Below, one piece after another: positions 17,836 to 18,804 of a DNA stretch of 18,804 bases (position 1 is the first letter of the stretch; each line of letters opens with the position of its first letter). Source of the stretch: Spirogloea muscicola (Eukaryota > Streptophyta > Zygnematophyceae > Spirogloeales > Spirogloeaceae); contig WELB01000190.1 in NCBI GenBank assembly GCA_009602725.1, forward strand, positions 216,226-235,029, read 5' to 3'. Both the position numbers and the translations under genes were made by a program. The notes under the pieces were generated by a model, which saw only the letters and a list, made by a program, of their open reading frames with translations, searched no databases and was not told where the DNA came from.

Positions 17836-18727
17836 TCAGCCAACGAGCAACTTGTCGTCCTCCATGAATTTGTACGTGGGCACCTCAAGGTTGTAGGGCG
17901 CGGGGCCCTTGCGCACGCGGCCCGAGACGTCATAGTGGGAGCCGTGGCATGGGCAGAACCAGCCGTGGTAGTCGCCGGCATTTGGCAGCGGCACACAGCC
18001 GAGGTGCGTGCAGACGCCAACGACGACGAGCCACTCGGGCTTCTGCACGCGCGCATCGTCCGGCTGTGGGTCCCGCAGCTCGTGCAGCGGCACGGCCTTG
18101 GCCATCTCGATCTCCTTCTCCGTGCGGTGCTTGATGAACACCGGCTTGCCGCGCCACTTGACCGTGACCACGTTGCCGGGATCGATGTTGGAAAGGTCAA
18201 CCTGCGCCAGAAGGTGGCAGGTTGTCCCAAATCGTCAGCTGCAAATTTGCGGTGGCAGGATGACGGTAGCTTGCTGTGGCACCAAAAGGAGAGCGGCGAG
18301 GCGTCGCCATGGTGGCAGGCTGACCTCAAGCGACGCGAGAGCCAGCACGTCCTTGGAGGCGGACATGGAGAGGATGAACTTGAGGAGCAGGAGGCGGAGT
18401 GCGGAGGCGTAGATGAAGCGGCCGCCGGTGAGCACAAAGTACGTGAATGCGCGCTTGGACGGGTCGCCCGGCGGCAGGCGCTCGTGGTTGTACTCGTCGT
18501 ACACGATCGCCGCCGACGGGTTCTTGATGGCCATCGCTGTTGGCGAGTCCGGCGTCGTCAGCGCGTCCGCCGCGAAGCCTGCAAGCCGGAGCGGGGCGCC
18601 CGTCAGGTGCCCAATGAGGGCCAGCAGGCCGCTCGTCTCAGACGGGCCCTTGTTTACTGGCGGCCGCGGCGTCCCAGAGGGAGCGGACCTCGGGACAGCG
18701 GGGGCGCGGGGCGCGCGGACTGGCCAT
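17836..18727 (-). CDS. Rieske iron-sulfur subunit of mitochondrial complex III
   Basis: Transfers electrons from ubiquinol to cytochrome c1 through a 2Fe-2S cluster in the inner mitochondrial membrane. Exons in gene order: 18727-18658, 18578-18325, 18201-17836, with GT-AG introns of 79 and 123 bases. From ATG 18727 the protein has 229 aa. The membrane helix lies at about 69-97 ([17 protein letters not shown] onward). Cluster boxes are CTHLGC (172-177) and CPCHGS (191-196), with all four ligands present, followed by [10 protein letters not shown]. The mitochondrial complex III features (conserved [10 protein letters not shown] before the helix) separate it from the chloroplast b6f protein. Upstream of ATG 18727 the same frame stays open to the window end and is Arg/Ala/Ser-rich with no acidic residues, like a mitochondrial presequence. 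The true start may therefore lie outside the window. Confidence 0.93.
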
Positions 18728-18804
18728 CGCCGTCGCTGCCGCGCGGCGGTGAGGGCGCGCCCGCCTGCGCGGCGAGGTGCCGGAAGCCAATCGCAGCGGC
18801 GGCG

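Overview
The window looks like nuclear DNA of a green alga (Chlorophyta, possibly Trebouxiophyceae; the class is inference). Every recognisable gene is eukaryotic and split by many short introns, nearly all GT-AG. The coding sequence is GC-rich, and the proteins are plant/algal in type: cytosolic-type NADP-isocitrate dehydrogenase, NVL/CDC48C-type AAA ATPase, AA5 copper radical oxidase, a plant-type SAM methyltransferase and a mitochondrial Rieske protein. Algal-style TGTAA motifs follow two of the genes. I see no operon, CRISPR array, virus, transposase or bacterial gene.

Layout. 2-238 (+): an open frame that may be the 3' end of an upstream gene, carrying one C2H2/C2HC zinc finger. 239-767: intergenic, with the first copy of a dispersed hairpin repeat. 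768-5166 (+): a complete 16-exon NADP-isocitrate dehydrogenase of 415 aa, resolved exon by exon with every phase consistent. 5167-5787: the 3' region shared with the convergent next gene. 5788-10398 (-): a 9-exon nucleolar-type double AAA ATPase (NVL/Rix7/CDC48C), about 1177 aa if the in-frame ATG at 10398 is used. 10399-12371: about 2 kb of divergent intergenic DNA, rich in hairpin repeats, tandem repeats and a GA microsatellite. 12372-15196 (+): a secreted copper radical oxidase (glyoxal/galactose oxidase family) that stops at a single undetermined base, 15197. 15198-17230 (+): a SAM-dependent methyltransferase whose 5' end is missing at the same base. 17231-17835: intergenic. 17836-18727 (-): the Rieske iron-sulfur subunit of mitochondrial complex III, possibly extending past the window end.

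The genes do not form one pathway. They are ordinary neighbours in a compact algal genome: cytosolic NADPH supply, ribosome biogenesis, extracellular oxidation, an endomembrane-type methyltransferase and respiration. The most useful second-look items are the hairpin repeat family (five near-perfect copies plus degenerate ones), the base at 15197 where two incomplete genes abut (very probably a collapsed assembly gap), two GC-AG introns, very short candidate exons in the oxidase, and a fall in GC from 5' to 3' along several genes. I found no convincing new multi-gene system.
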